Assembly: GCF_002014765.1 (NCBI RefSeq)
Contig: NZ_MUYT01000012.1
Location: 1-64,000, forward strand
From: Lwoffella lincolnii
Lineage (GTDB): Bacteria; Pseudomonadota; Gammaproteobacteria; Pseudomonadales; Moraxellaceae
Length of the DNA: 64,000 nucleotides
Direction: 5' to 3'
The notes below the pieces were generated by a model, which was not told where the DNA came from, did not search any database, and saw only the letters and a list, made by a program, of their open reading frames with translations. Below, one piece after another: positions 37,198 through 45,654 of the stretch; the first letter of the stretch is position 1, and each line of letters begins with the position of its first letter. Position numbers and translations under genes: made by a program.

Positions 37198-38281
37198 TTT
37201 TAGACTCGCTTCAATAAACTGGTCTAAATCACCATCTAGCACCGCTCCTGTGTTAAAGCTTTCAACACCTGTGCGTAAATCTTTGATGCGTGAATCATCA
37301 AGCACATAAGAGCGGATTTGACTTCCCCAACCAATATCAGATTTACTGTCTTCTAAGGCTTGCTGAGTTTCCATGCGTTTTTGCATTTCTCGTTCATAAA
37401 GTTTGGCTCTGAGCATTTTCATGGCGGTGTCTTTATTGGCATGTTGACTACGCTCATTTTGACACGCCGCCACAATGCCTGTAGGCTCATGGGTGATGCG
37501 TACCGCTGAGTCAGTGGTGTTGACGTGCTGACCACCTGCTCCGCTTGAACGGTAAGTGTCTATGCGTAAATCTGCTGGATTGATGTCAATGTCGATGTTG
37601 TCATCAATTTCTGGGGACACAAACACCGATGCAAAAGATGTATGGCGACCATTGTTGCTGTCAAAGGGTGATTTACGCACCAAACGGTGTACCCCTGTTT
37701 CGGTACGCAACCAACCAAAGGCATAATCGCCCTTAATATGCAAAGTTGCTGACTTGATGCCTGCCACGCTACCATCTGACACTTCCACCACATCAACTTT
37801 AAAGCCGTGAGCATCACTCCAGCGGGTGTACATTCTTAACAGCATTTGAGCCCAGTCTTGGGCTTCTGTACCGCCAGAGCCTGACTGAATGTCTAAATAA
37901 CAATGATTAGCGTCCATATCACCATTAAACATGCGTTTAAATTCCAAGTCTTCTACTCGGGTTTGGGCTTTGTCCAACTCAGCTTGTACGTCTTTTAGCA
38001 AGCTTGCTTCTTTCGCTTCTACTGCTAACTCTAGCATGGCTTTGGCATCTTCTAAAATGCTGTCTAACTGGTCAATGACATCAATCACGCCATCTAGCTG
38101 GGCTTTTTCTTTACTGATTTTGGTGGCAAGGTCAGGGTCATGCCAAATATTTGGATTTTCTAGCTCCAAATTCACCTCTTCTAACCGCTCTTGTTTACCA
38201 GCAATGTCAAAGATACCCCCGTAACGCTTGCCCACGTTGGCTTAAGTCTTTGATTTGCTCTTGATAACTGTTGATTTCCAT
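37186..38281 (-). CDS. prfB: Peptide chain release factor 2, with programmed +1 frameshift
   Basis: RF2 reads UGA and UAA stop codons and triggers peptide release. The SPF anticodon-like motif ([16 protein letters not shown]) and the GGQ motif ([13 protein letters not shown]) are both present. Translation starts at the ATG at 38281 and reads 24 codons to ...RGYL, where it meets an in-frame TGA at 38207-38209. A +1 shift on CTT-TGA-C continues into [12 protein letters not shown] for a total of 364 residues. Without the shift the product is 24 residues. It is the autoregulation known from E. coli. The upstream gene on the same strand is the HAD phosphatase. Confidence 0.96.
38207..38220 (-). 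promoter_or_regulatory. RF2 programmed frameshift site
   Basis: On the minus strand the sequence reads GGGGGTATCTTTGAC. It combines an internal Shine-Dalgarno-like GGGGG, the slippery CTT codon, and the in-frame TGA (38207-38209) followed by C, the weak stop context. All parts match the classic prfB site. Confidence 0.95.
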
Positions 38282-38371
38282 GATGCCATTCCAAAATATC
38301 AAATAAAAAGGGGGTTAAATAAAAACGGGTAAATAAAAAAGACATAGTGTAGCAAAATTGGCAAGCTTTTG

Positions 38372-39073
38372 CTAAATCGACCAATCTTCCACCGCCCAGC
38401 CATGAGCCAAGGCATGGGCTTGCAACACATCATCAGGAGTTATGCACACAGGCACGTCCGCCCATTTTAATAATGGCAAGTCGTTTTTTGAATCCGAATA
38501 GGCATACGTTTTATCAAAGGTGATGCCTTTTTTTGCCTTGGTATCTAGCCATTTTTGTAAATGATATAGCTTGCCTGTTTGAAAGTTGGGTTTATCGGTG
38601 AGCTTGCCTGTGTACCGTTCGTTGCAGATTTCCAGTGGGGTGGCCAACACCTTATCAGCTGACACGCCCACTGCGTCGGCAATGACACTGACCACAAAGT
38701 CATTGGTTGCAGAAATGATGACCACGTCATGCCCTTGCCCTTGATGCCAACGCATGGCATTAAGGGCTTGTGGGCGAACATGGGGTAAGATTTCACTTTG
38801 CAGATAATCGGCTCGAATGCGACACAACTCAGGTAACGGCAGACTTGCCAAAAATTGGGCGACAAACTCGTTATATTCGGTGGCATCTAACGTGCCTGCC
38901 ACATACTGTTCATAAAACGCTTGATTGGCGGTGCGGTAGCTGGCTTCGTCCACCAACCCTTTTTTAACCAGATATTCCCCCCAAGCATGGTCGCTATCAA
39001 TGTCTAAAATGGTGTGGTCTAAATCAAACAATGCCAATACAGAGCTTGAATGCGGTTTGTGTCTTTCTGGCAT
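38372..39073 (-). CDS. HAD-IB family phosphatase
   Basis: A haloacid dehalogenase-type hydrolase of the IB subfamily, related to phosphoserine phosphatase. Motif I is FDLDHTILD near residue 17, motif II is VVIISATNDFV, motif III includes the Lys in KKGITFDKTYAYSDSKNDLPLL, and the last gives the metal-binding Asp pair. The ATG at 39073 has AAGGAG seven bases upstream, so the 14 extra codons of the longer frame were not used. The length of 233 residues fits the group. Substrates in this subfamily vary from phosphoserine to histidinol phosphate, so no specific substrate is assigned. Confidence 0.87.
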   Translation of the reverse strand: MPERHKPHSSSVLALFDLDHTILDIDSDHAWGEYLVKKGLVDEASYRTANQAFYEQYVAGTLDATEYNEFVAQFLASLPLPELCRIRADYLQSEILPHVRPQALNAMRWHQGQGHDVVIISATNDFVVSVIADAVGVSADKVLATPLEICNERYTGKLTDKPNFQTGKLYHLQKWLDTKAKKGITFDKTYAYSDSKNDLPLLKWADVPVCITPDDVLQAHALAHGWAVEDWSI

Positions 39074-39303
39074 GACGGCGCTCCTTTTATCAGTTTTATC
39101 AGCAAACATCAACATGATGTTTTCTAAGACGCTTTATCGTGTATTCATAACGATTCATAATAACAGAAGAAATCATTAAATTTAGTCAACAAAAAAAATA
39201 ATTCTGCTTACTTTTTAGCAAAAAATTTAGCAAATCATTTGGCAAATAGGATACAATCAAATTACTCAACATTTATCATCTAACTGATTAAACGCTCAAC
39301 ATC

Positions 39304-40098
39304 ATGAATTCATTAAACCACACCAGCCACCATCATACCCAGCACAATCCTACCGATTTAGAGCAACCCATTTTACCGACAGTTGTTGACATGGTTGATA
39401 AAAACATGGTTGATAACGACATGGTCGACATTGAGATTGATTTTACACAAAATAAAGACACCCGTTCACATCAACCATTCATCAAGTACTCTGTGGGGCA
39501 ACCTACGGGGAAAATCGTGGCTTTACCAAGCACCTTTTCATCAACCAGCTTTGCATCAACCAGCTTAATGAATTCAACAGCCCCCAGCACATCAAAATCA
39601 AAGGCTTCCACGTTATCTGATTCTACTTTATCCGCTTCTGCTCTATCGGTCTCTACTTATACCCCGTCCACTTCCACCATGCCTAAACATGTGAGCAACA
39701 GCCCTGCTGTGGTCAACGCATCTGCCAGAAGACGACAGTCCCACACCCAACAACAAGAACAACAAGGTGTGACCGACCATTTGTTTTATGCGTTTATCTG
39801 TGGCGTGATGTTAGGCATGGTTGGTGGACTGATTGACGTGATGTTGATGGTCATTGGTTCTTTAACCACCACCATATCAACAATTCAGTGGCTATTTACC
39901 CCCATTTTGGCAGTGATGGGCGTGCTGTTGGGATTGTTCGCTGGCAATCATGCTGGCGGGCATGCCATGCAGCTGTTTCATGTCTTCGGGTCGGATAATT
40001 TCCCTGGCAACAATGATGATGCAGGGATTTTTAAAGCCATTGGTTTTGGGCTTATGTTATCCTGCTTAGGCTATGTTATGTTGATGATGATGGCATGA
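39304..40098 (+). CDS. Membrane protein with Ser/Thr-rich N-terminal region, unknown function
   Basis: I do not recognise this 264-residue protein. The first half (about 1-150) is low complexity: repeats of MVDKN/MVDND near 28-42, then a Ser/Thr/Ala-rich stretch (about 75-125) made by degenerate 15- and 18-base repeats. The second half has three hydrophobic segments at about 157-180, 185-215 and 240-263. The loop AGNHAGGHAMQLFHVF separates the last two. The family of the membrane half is unknown. Its stop lies inside the 3' end of the convergent carbonic anhydrase gene (23-base overlap). Confidence 0.6.
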   Translation: MNSLNHTSHHHTQHNPTDLEQPILPTVVDMVDKNMVDNDMVDIEIDFTQNKDTRSHQPFIKYSVGQPTGKIVALPSTFSSTSFASTSLMNSTAPSTSKSKASTLSDSTLSASALSVSTYTPSTSTMPKHVSNSPAVVNASARRRQSHTQQQEQQGVTDHLFYAFICGVMLGMVGGLIDVMLMVIGSLTTTISTIQWLFTPILAVMGVLLGLFAGNHAGGHAMQLFHVFGSDNFPGNNDDAGIFKAIGFGLMLSCLGYVMLMMMA

Positions 40099-40630
40099 TG
40101 TCAGATGGCATGGGCGTGAGTGTCTGAGCAAACTGTCTGGCCTTTTGTATGTATTGCTTGGCAGATTGTTGCAACATGGTGATTTGCTCTTCACTTAAGG
40201 TTTTAACCACTTTGGCAGGACTGCCCATGACCAACGAATTGTCAGGAATGATTTTGTTTTCTGTAACCAGCGATTTTGCCCCAATGACACAGTTTTTGCC
40301 TATTTTAGCATGATTCAGCACCACCGAACCAATGCCAATTAAGCTGTTATCTCCCACTTCACAGCCATGTAACATCGCCATGTGTCCGATGGTCACATAA
40401 CGACCGACATTAACAGGTATGCCCACATCGGTATGAATGACGCTGTTTTCTTGCACATTACTGCCTTTACCAAGGTGAATGTGGTCATTATCCCCACGAA
40501 TGACCGCCCCAAACCACACGCTGACATCTTGCTCGATGGCAACATCACCGATGATTCGAGCGGTCGGTGCTATCCAGCCGTTAAATGGGGTGGCCAGCGT
40601 TGGTGAAAGGTCTTTAAACGTGTATAACAT
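40076..40630 (-). CDS. Gamma-carbonic anhydrase family protein
   Basis: A left-handed beta-helix protein of the YrdA/PaaY/CaiE group. The hexapeptide repeats run from about residue 12 to 140, with the metal ligands in NSVIHTDV, IGHMAMLHGCEVGDN and its neighbouring His residues. The C-terminus is helical. The start ATG at 40630 has AAGGAAA eight bases upstream and was chosen over one at 40657. The length of 184 residues is normal. Such proteins may be zinc or iron carbonic anhydrases or acyltransferases; no substrate is assigned. Confidence 0.88.
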   Translation of the reverse strand: MLYTFKDLSPTLATPFNGWIAPTARIIGDVAIEQDVSVWFGAVIRGDNDHIHLGKGSNVQENSVIHTDVGIPVNVGRYVTIGHMAMLHGCEVGDNSLIGIGSVVLNHAKIGKNCVIGAKSLVTENKIIPDNSLVMGSPAKVVKTLSEEQITMLQQSAKQYIQKARQFAQTLTPMPSDIMPSSST

Positions 40631-40734
40631 GATGATTTCCTTAAAAATATATAACAAATCTTATCTTTGTTATCATATCGTCATGCTAAAATTCTGCCAA
40701 ATTTATTTTATAAGTTTATTTGACGAGATTTTTT

Positions 40735-41826
40735 ATGCTAAAACACTTTGGTTTTGACATCATTTTTACGCTCATTTGCTTGTTGGTCGCCAGCTGGTGG
40801 GGGTTTTCTCATGGTGGCATGGCAGGGCTTATCACTGCGTTATCGGTGACGCTGATGCTAGCGATATTGGAGATTTCTTTGTCTTTTGATAATGCGGTGG
40901 TCAATGCGTCGGTACTAAAAGGGTGGAATGCTTTTTGGAAAAAGATATTTTTAACCGTGGGTATTTTGATTGCGGTGTTTGGCATGCGATTGGTGTTTCC
41001 CATTGTCATTGTGGCAGTAACAGCAGACTTAGGGTTGATGGAAGTCATGCAGTTGGCACTGAAGCAACCTGATGTTTATGCCGATAAACTCAATGCTCAC
41101 CACGCTGAAATCAGTGCCTTTGGAGGCATGTTCTTATTATTGGTATTTTTAAAGTTCATGTTTGGGGATAAAGAACATTTATGGTTTGCTTGGCTTGAGC
41201 GTCAGTTTTTACAATTTAGCAGTGTTGATGCCATTGCTATTTTTGTGGCATTGTGTGTGTTAATGCTGTCATTGACTTTGGTAGATGACAGCAAGCAAGC
41301 CGTGGTGCTCAGTGCTGGGGTATGGGGCGTGTTGATTTATTTGGCGGTGTCAGTGCTGTCTGCGCTACTAGAAGGCAATGATAACCATGATGTTCATACG
41401 GAGAATGACACTGATGCCAATACGGGCAAGCAAAATCATGGCACAGCTGGACTGTCTCCTGCTATTTTAAAGGGGGGCATGGTTGGCTTTGTTTATTTGG
41501 AGATTTTAGATGCGTCGTTTAGTTTTGATGGGGTGATTGGGGCATTCGCCATCACCAATGACGTGATTATCATCATGTTAGGCTTGGCGATTGGGGCGAT
41601 GTTTGTGCGTTCGATGACCATTTTTTTGGTAGATAAAGGCACGCTGAGCGAATATGTTTATCTGGAGCATGGGGCTCACTATGCCATCGGTGCGTTGGCA
41701 ATCATCATGCTGTTGTCAGCTCGTTTTCACATTCCCGAGCTGGTAACAGGCAGTATCGGCATTGTGTTTATTGGTTTGTCATTGTGGCATTCGATTGCAT
41801 ATAATAAAAAGTTGTCTGATGGGTAG
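40735..41826 (+). CDS. DUF475/TerC-like integral membrane protein
   Basis: A polytopic membrane protein of the DUF475 family, distantly related to TerC. There are about nine membrane helices. Acidic residues within helices, such as LEISLSFDNAVVNA near residue 46 and LEILDASFSFDGVIGAFA near 255, are the family's conserved ion-binding-like motifs. The loop near residues 215-245 is Asp/His/Asn-rich. The ATG at 40735 was chosen over a TTG at 40720; a GACGAG sequence precedes it. Some TerC relatives act in manganese or calcium homeostasis, but that is not shown for this one. Confidence 0.82.
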   Translation: MLKHFGFDIIFTLICLLVASWWGFSHGGMAGLITALSVTLMLAILEISLSFDNAVVNASVLKGWNAFWKKIFLTVGILIAVFGMRLVFPIVIVAVTADLGLMEVMQLALKQPDVYADKLNAHHAEISAFGGMFLLLVFLKFMFGDKEHLWFAWLERQFLQFSSVDAIAIFVALCVLMLSLTLVDDSKQAVVLSAGVWGVLIYLAVSVLSALLEGNDNHDVHTENDTDANTGKQNHGTAGLSPAILKGGMVGFVYLEILDASFSFDGVIGAFAITNDVIIIMLGLAIGAMFVRSMTIFLVDKGTLSEYVYLEHGAHYAIGALAIIMLLSARFHIPELVTGSIGIVFIGLSLWHSIAYNKKLSDG

Positions 41827-41846
41827 CCAAAAGGTGTGATTGTCGC

Positions 41847-41852
41847 TATAAT
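41847..41852 (+). promoter_or_regulatory. -10 box ahead of the carA leader
   Basis: TATAAT lies 30 bases upstream of the leader peptide start, just past the preceding gene's stop codon. No convincing -35 element stands at 17 bases, so only the -10 is called. Confidence 0.5.
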
Positions 41853-41881
41853 ACGCAAAATCTAAAACAGCGAGTTGACCT

Positions 41882-41941
41882 ATGAAAAAGCAAACCGCCT
41901 GTCCACGTATTCATACTGGATTAGGGTTGCTTTTTTTATAG
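41882..41941 (+). CDS. Putative 19-residue carAB leader peptide
   Basis: A short open frame, MKKQTACPRIHTGLGLLFL, begins 35 bases after the -10 box. A weak GCGAG stands before the ATG. Its last codons are the U-rich end of the terminator at 41888-41937, so translation and the terminator hairpin overlap. That arrangement is used by leaders that sense ribosome position. Pseudomonas carA is reported to have a short leader peptide. Translation here is not proven. Confidence 0.5.
   Translation: MKKQTACPRIHTGLGLLFL
41888..41937 (+). terminator. Candidate attenuator of carAB
   Basis: AAGCAAACC (41888-41896) pairs with GGGTTGCTT (41924-41932) with one mismatch, and inner pairing TCCA/TGGA with GTA/TAC closes the loop. 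Seven T bases (41931-41937) follow at once, making an intrinsic terminator about 155 bases before carA. Its stem overlaps the leader peptide codons, so a moving ribosome would disrupt it. Confidence 0.6.
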
Positions 41942-41959
41942 TCTTCTCGTTTTTTTGTG

Positions 41960-41982
41960 GGTAAATTTTAGCAAAATTTACC
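41960..41982. repeat. Perfect 10-bp inverted repeat in carA leader
   Basis: GGTAAATTTT and AAAATTTACC surround AGC. Neither side is followed by T, so it is not a terminator. It could be an operator or an RNA hairpin downstream of the attenuator. Confidence 0.6.
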
Positions 41983-42091
41983 AAAAAACAAACCAATCAT
42001 GACTGACCATAAACTGCCCCTGTTTTGAGATGACCCTATTTTTATGCCCTTTATTTTTTTACCCCCTTTATTCGTCAACGGGAGATGAGAT

Positions 42092-43321
42092 ATGACCAAA
42101 GCGACAACCAAAGCCATTTTAGCCCTCGCTGACGGTACAATTTTTCACGGCATCAGCATTGGTGCAATGGGCAGTAGCGTTGGCGAAGTGGTATTTAACA
42201 CCGCCATGACAGGCTATCAAGAAATCCTAACCGACCCAAGCTACGCCAAACAACTGGTAACCTTAACCTACCCACACATTGGCAACACAGGCACCAACAG
42301 CGAAGACGGCGAGTCTGGCAGTGAACATCGCATTTGGGCATCAGGGCTGATTATCCGTGATGCCACCATCATCAGTTCAAGTTTTCGCAACGATGAATCA
42401 CTCACCGACTTTCTACAACGCCATGACACCGTTGCCATCGCCGAAATTGACACCCGAAAGCTGACCCGAATTTTGCGTGATAAAGGGGCTCAGCACGGTT
42501 GTATTTATACCATAGACAGCGACACGGACATCACAGCTGACGATGAAAACAAAGCGGTGCAACTTGCCAAAGAGTTTGCAGGCTTGACGGGGCTTGATTT
42601 GGCAAAAGAATGCTGCCACCCACAAGGATTTGAATGGACACAAGGCACTTGGGAACTTGCTGACAACCCTGCCACCACCGCCAAATATGGCAAAACAGAC
42701 AGCCCAACAGGGGGTTATTTTAAACAGCTTGGCAAACACATTGATAAAAAATTTCATGTGGTAGCCTATGATTTTGGCACAAAAACCAACATTCTACGCA
42801 TGCTGGTGGATAGGGGCTGTCATGTGACGGTTGTCCCTGCCCAAACACCAATTAGCGAGGTTTTGGCGAAAAATCCTGATGGCATTTTTCTCTCCAACGG
42901 CCCTGCTGACCCTGCCGCCTGCACCTATGCCATTGACAATATCAGACACATCATTGAGCAAACGGACATTCCAACTTTTGGTATCTGCTTGGGGCATCAA
43001 TTATTGGGTCTGGCCAGTGGGGCAAAAACCATCAAAATGAAATCAGGGCATCATGGGGCAAACCACCCTGTGCAAAATTTGGCAGATGGCACGGTGATGA
43101 TAACATCACAAAATCATGGCTTTGCCATTGATGAAGCGACCTTACCTGCCAATGTTAAAGCCACGCATCGCTCACTGTTTGATGGCACAAATCAAGGTAT
43201 TGAGTTGACCGATAAACCTGCATTTGGCTTTCAAGGACACCCAGAAGCCAGCCCCGGCCCGCATGATTGTTCAGCTTTGTTTGATAGATTTATTATGGAG
43301 ATGCAAAAGGCGGAAGTGTGA
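42092..43321 (+). CDS. carA: Carbamoyl-phosphate synthase small subunit
   Basis: CarA is the glutaminase that supplies ammonia to CarB for carbamoyl phosphate, shared by arginine and pyrimidine synthesis. The nucleophile Cys is in [13 protein letters not shown] near residue 300, and the catalytic His-Glu pair is in [12 protein letters not shown] near 379. The N-terminal domain has the [18 protein letters not shown] signature. The length of 409 residues is a little more than E. coli (382). GGGAG precedes the ATG. carB lies 2.3 kb downstream, beyond a three-gene insert. Confidence 0.96.
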   Translation: MTKATTKAILALADGTIFHGISIGAMGSSVGEVVFNTAMTGYQEILTDPSYAKQLVTLTYPHIGNTGTNSEDGESGSEHRIWASGLIIRDATIISSSFRNDESLTDFLQRHDTVAIAEIDTRKLTRILRDKGAQHGCIYTIDSDTDITADDENKAVQLAKEFAGLTGLDLAKECCHPQGFEWTQGTWELADNPATTAKYGKTDSPTGGYFKQLGKHIDKKFHVVAYDFGTKTNILRMLVDRGCHVTVVPAQTPISEVLAKNPDGIFLSNGPADPAACTYAIDNIRHIIEQTDIPTFGICLGHQLLGLASGAKTIKMKSGHHGANHPVQNLADGTVMITSQNHGFAIDEATLPANVKATHRSLFDGTNQGIELTDKPAFGFQGHPEASPGPHDCSALFDRFIMEMQKAEV

Positions 43322-43360
43322 ATTTGGGCAGTGACATTTTGGACGGTAAATTGGGTGCAT

Positions 43361-43388
43361 TTGCTTTATGAAATACACCATCTAAAAT
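43361..43388 (+). promoter_or_regulatory. Promoter candidate of the mrr-fic cassette
   Basis: TTGCTT (43361-43366) and TAAAAT (43383-43388) are separated by 16 bases, 25 bases before the mrr start codon. It would let the insert be transcribed apart from carA. Confidence 0.45.
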
Positions 43389-43412
43389 AACTTGCTCTTT
43401 TGGAAAACTGTT

Positions 43413-44357
43413 ATGAATTTTAATAATCGTGAATACCGTGATAAATGCCGTGCTTTAACATTAAAACTGATGGGTGATAATAAAGTTCGTAAACGCCAAG
43501 AGATTTATCAAGGCGTCATTCAATTGGGGGAATTTTCTGAGGAAATTTTGACCCTACGCTTTAATCATGGTCAGCCAAAAGTGGAAAATGCCATCGCTTG
43601 GTCAATCACCTCTCTAACCAAAGCAGGCATCTTAAATCGCATCAGTAAAGCCACCTATCAAATCACACCCATTGGTTTAAAAATGGCACAGCTTTGGCAA
43701 GATAAAACAGAAATTAGCGAAAAACTGTATGATGAAGCTGATTTACCTGATTGGAAAAGTTATTTAAAAAGTAGAGCAGAGATTAAACATAAAGAAAAAT
43801 CATCAGGCAAATCCGCCATTAAAACTGATGATAATGATGACATGGATTTTGAAACCCAAGCTAAAAATGCCATTAAAAATCTTGAAACAGAAATTTCGGT
43901 TGAACTGTTAAATAAATTGCAACAAGGCACGCCTTTATTTTTTGAAAAATCAGTATTAAAGTTATTGCTTGCCATGGGATATGGCGGTAAAGAAAACTTG
44001 TTTGAACATACTGGCAAATCACACGATGGTGGCATTGATGGGGTCATCAAACAAGACCCATTAGGCATTCAAAATATCTACATTCAAGCCAAAAGATATG
44101 CCAGTGATAACATGATTGGTTCAAAAGAATTACAATCCTTTTCAGGGGCATTACAGGGCAATGGCGTGGAACGGGGTGTGTTTATCACCACATCATCATT
44201 TACCAAATCCGCCCAAGGATTTTCTCAAAAATTATTAGGCAGAATTGTCCTGATTGATGGGCAAGAGCTGGTTGGTTTGATGATTAAATATAAAGTGGGC
44301 ATTCAAGTCAAAGAAGTGCTTGAAATTTGTGAAATTGATGAAGATTTTTTTGAATGA
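43413..44357 (+). CDS. Mrr-type restriction endonuclease
   Basis: A type IV-like restriction protein of 314 residues. The N-terminal winged-helix Mrr domain (about 1-100) has RQEIYQGVIQLGEF and AIAWSITSLTKAGIL. A charged linker follows. The C-terminal PD-(D/E)xK nuclease domain (about 170-285) has E178, the GGIDGVI segment with D209, and the QAK motif at 225-227. DPLGIQNIYIQAKRYA is the strongest family signature. Such enzymes cut foreign or modified DNA. The ATG at 43413 was used rather than a TTG seven codons earlier. The stop overlaps the next gene by four bases (ATGA). Confidence 0.85.
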   Translation: MNFNNREYRDKCRALTLKLMGDNKVRKRQEIYQGVIQLGEFSEEILTLRFNHGQPKVENAIAWSITSLTKAGILNRISKATYQITPIGLKMAQLWQDKTEISEKLYDEADLPDWKSYLKSRAEIKHKEKSSGKSAIKTDDNDDMDFETQAKNAIKNLETEISVELLNKLQQGTPLFFEKSVLKLLLAMGYGGKENLFEHTGKSHDGGIDGVIKQDPLGIQNIYIQAKRYASDNMIGSKELQSFSGALQGNGVERGVFITTSSFTKSAQGFSQKLLGRIVLIDGQELVGLMIKYKVGIQVKEVLEICEIDEDFFE

Positions 44358-45025
44358 ATATGCCCATCATGTTTGCTGACAAATTCAACCTAAGCCTTGA
44401 ACAAAATCGGTTTTTGGCGAAAAAAAACATCGTTGAAGTCATTCACAGCATGTCACGCTTGGAAAATGTCAATACCACTTTTCCCCAGACCAAAACCATT
44501 ATTGATGGCATGAGTGTGAGCGGCATTTCAACCCATGACATGCAAGTGCTGTTAAATCTAAAAAATGCGTGGCAATTTATTTTATCATCGGACAGTCAAT
44601 TTGACCTGGCATTTGCGTGCAAAGTCAATGGCTTTGTGACATACAATGAAAGTTTGGCGTGGGGTGAGCTAAGAACTGGCAATGTTGGCATTAGTGGCGT
44701 GAGTTTTGTGCCAGACATTCCGCTTAAAAATAAGGTTGAACAAGCATTAAATGAATTGAATCACTTACCCATATCAAACACGCATCGTATTTTAAAAACC
44801 ATGTATTATATGATGCGACATCAATTATTTTGGGACGGTAATAAACGCACAGCAATGATTTGTACCAATTACGAACTTATCATGGCAGGTTGTGGCGTGT
44901 TAAATATCAATGAAAATCAACTTGAAACATGGCATACATTATTATCAGCATTTTATGAAAGCAACGATGATAACAAGATTGTGGCGTGGACTTATGAGAA
45001 TTGTTTATATGGCATGACAGTCTAA
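44354..45025 (+). CDS. Fic-domain protein with Gln in place of the catalytic His
   Basis: A Fic-fold protein of 223 residues, translationally coupled to mrr. The Fic core motif appears as Q157-L-F159-W-D161-G-N163-K-R165-T-A. Aligned on FxDGNKR, the catalytic His position holds Q157 and H156 is one residue too early. The flap region LRTGNVGISGVSFVPD (107-121) and an N-terminal helix with LENVN (36-40) resemble the ATP-site flap and the inhibitory-helix Glu of other Fic proteins. Fic enzymes transfer AMP to target hydroxyls. If the His is truly missing, the activity may be altered or lost. Targets are unknown. Confidence 0.78.
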   Translation: MNMPIMFADKFNLSLEQNRFLAKKNIVEVIHSMSRLENVNTTFPQTKTIIDGMSVSGISTHDMQVLLNLKNAWQFILSSDSQFDLAFACKVNGFVTYNESLAWGELRTGNVGISGVSFVPDIPLKNKVEQALNELNHLPISNTHRILKTMYYMMRHQLFWDGNKRTAMICTNYELIMAGCGVLNINENQLETWHTLLSAFYESNDDNKIVAWTYENCLYGMTV

Positions 45026-45090
45026 AACATCATTCATTAAAAATACCATTAATCCGATTTATATTTTCAATTTCAATGGAAAAAACATCA

Positions 45091-45600
45091 ATGACAATGA
45101 TTTTAAGCATTTTAATCCTATTTTTTATCATCAGACTGTTATTTTTAGCCGTCTCCATTAAACATGAAAAAGCCTTGATTGCCAAAGGGGCAACACAATA
45201 CGGAAAAACCAATTCCACGGTGCTTGCGGTGGTTCATACGCTTTATTATTTGGCGTGTTTTATCTCGGTATGGCTTTTTGACACTGCTTTTAATGGCATA
45301 TCCTTGGTTGGTACGCTGATGGTAGGTGCTTCATTTGTGATATTGGCGTTGATTATCAAGCAGTTGGGGGAGATTTGGACGGTTAAAATCTATATTTTAC
45401 CAGAACATCAAATTAATCGTTCGTGGTTATTTAAAACATTTCGCCACCCCAATTATTTTTTAAACATCATACCTGAACTGATTGGCATCGCCTTATTGTG
45501 TCAAGCGTGGTATGTGTTATTGATTGGCCTGCCCATTTATTTGCTGGTCTTATTTAAGCGTATCCGTCAAGAAGAACAAGCGATGGCAACACTTTTTTAA
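45091..45600 (+). CDS. Isoprenylcysteine carboxyl methyltransferase-like membrane protein
   Basis: A small polytopic protein of about 170 residues with four or five membrane helices. The C-terminal block KTFRHPNYFLNIIPELIG, followed by KRIRQEEQAM, matches the ICMT/YpbQ-like methyltransferase domain. The longest frame begins at a TTG at 45001 inside fic; ATG codons at 45076, 45091 and 45097 are better, and GGA lies 11 bases before 45091. The prokaryotic members have no known prenylated substrate. It sits between fic and carB and is probably part of the inserted cassette. Confidence 0.7.
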   Translation: MTMILSILILFFIIRLLFLAVSIKHEKALIAKGATQYGKTNSTVLAVVHTLYYLACFISVWLFDTAFNGISLVGTLMVGASFVILALIIKQLGEIWTVKIYILPEHQINRSWLFKTFRHPNYFLNIIPELIGIALLCQAWYVLLIGLPIYLLVLFKRIRQEEQAMATLF

Positions 45601-45654
45601 CCCATTTTATCAATCAAAAAAATTATCAATAATTTATCAACAAAGAGAACCACC

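Noticed and set aside
38181..38384. Independent 67-codon gene upstream of prfB
   Set aside because: Its frame reads through the prfB start region in another phase; the real product is RF2 made by frameshift.
43392..43412. TTG start for mrr seven codons upstream
   Set aside because: It overlaps the promoter region and has no ribosome site; the ATG at 43413 fits the family's start better.
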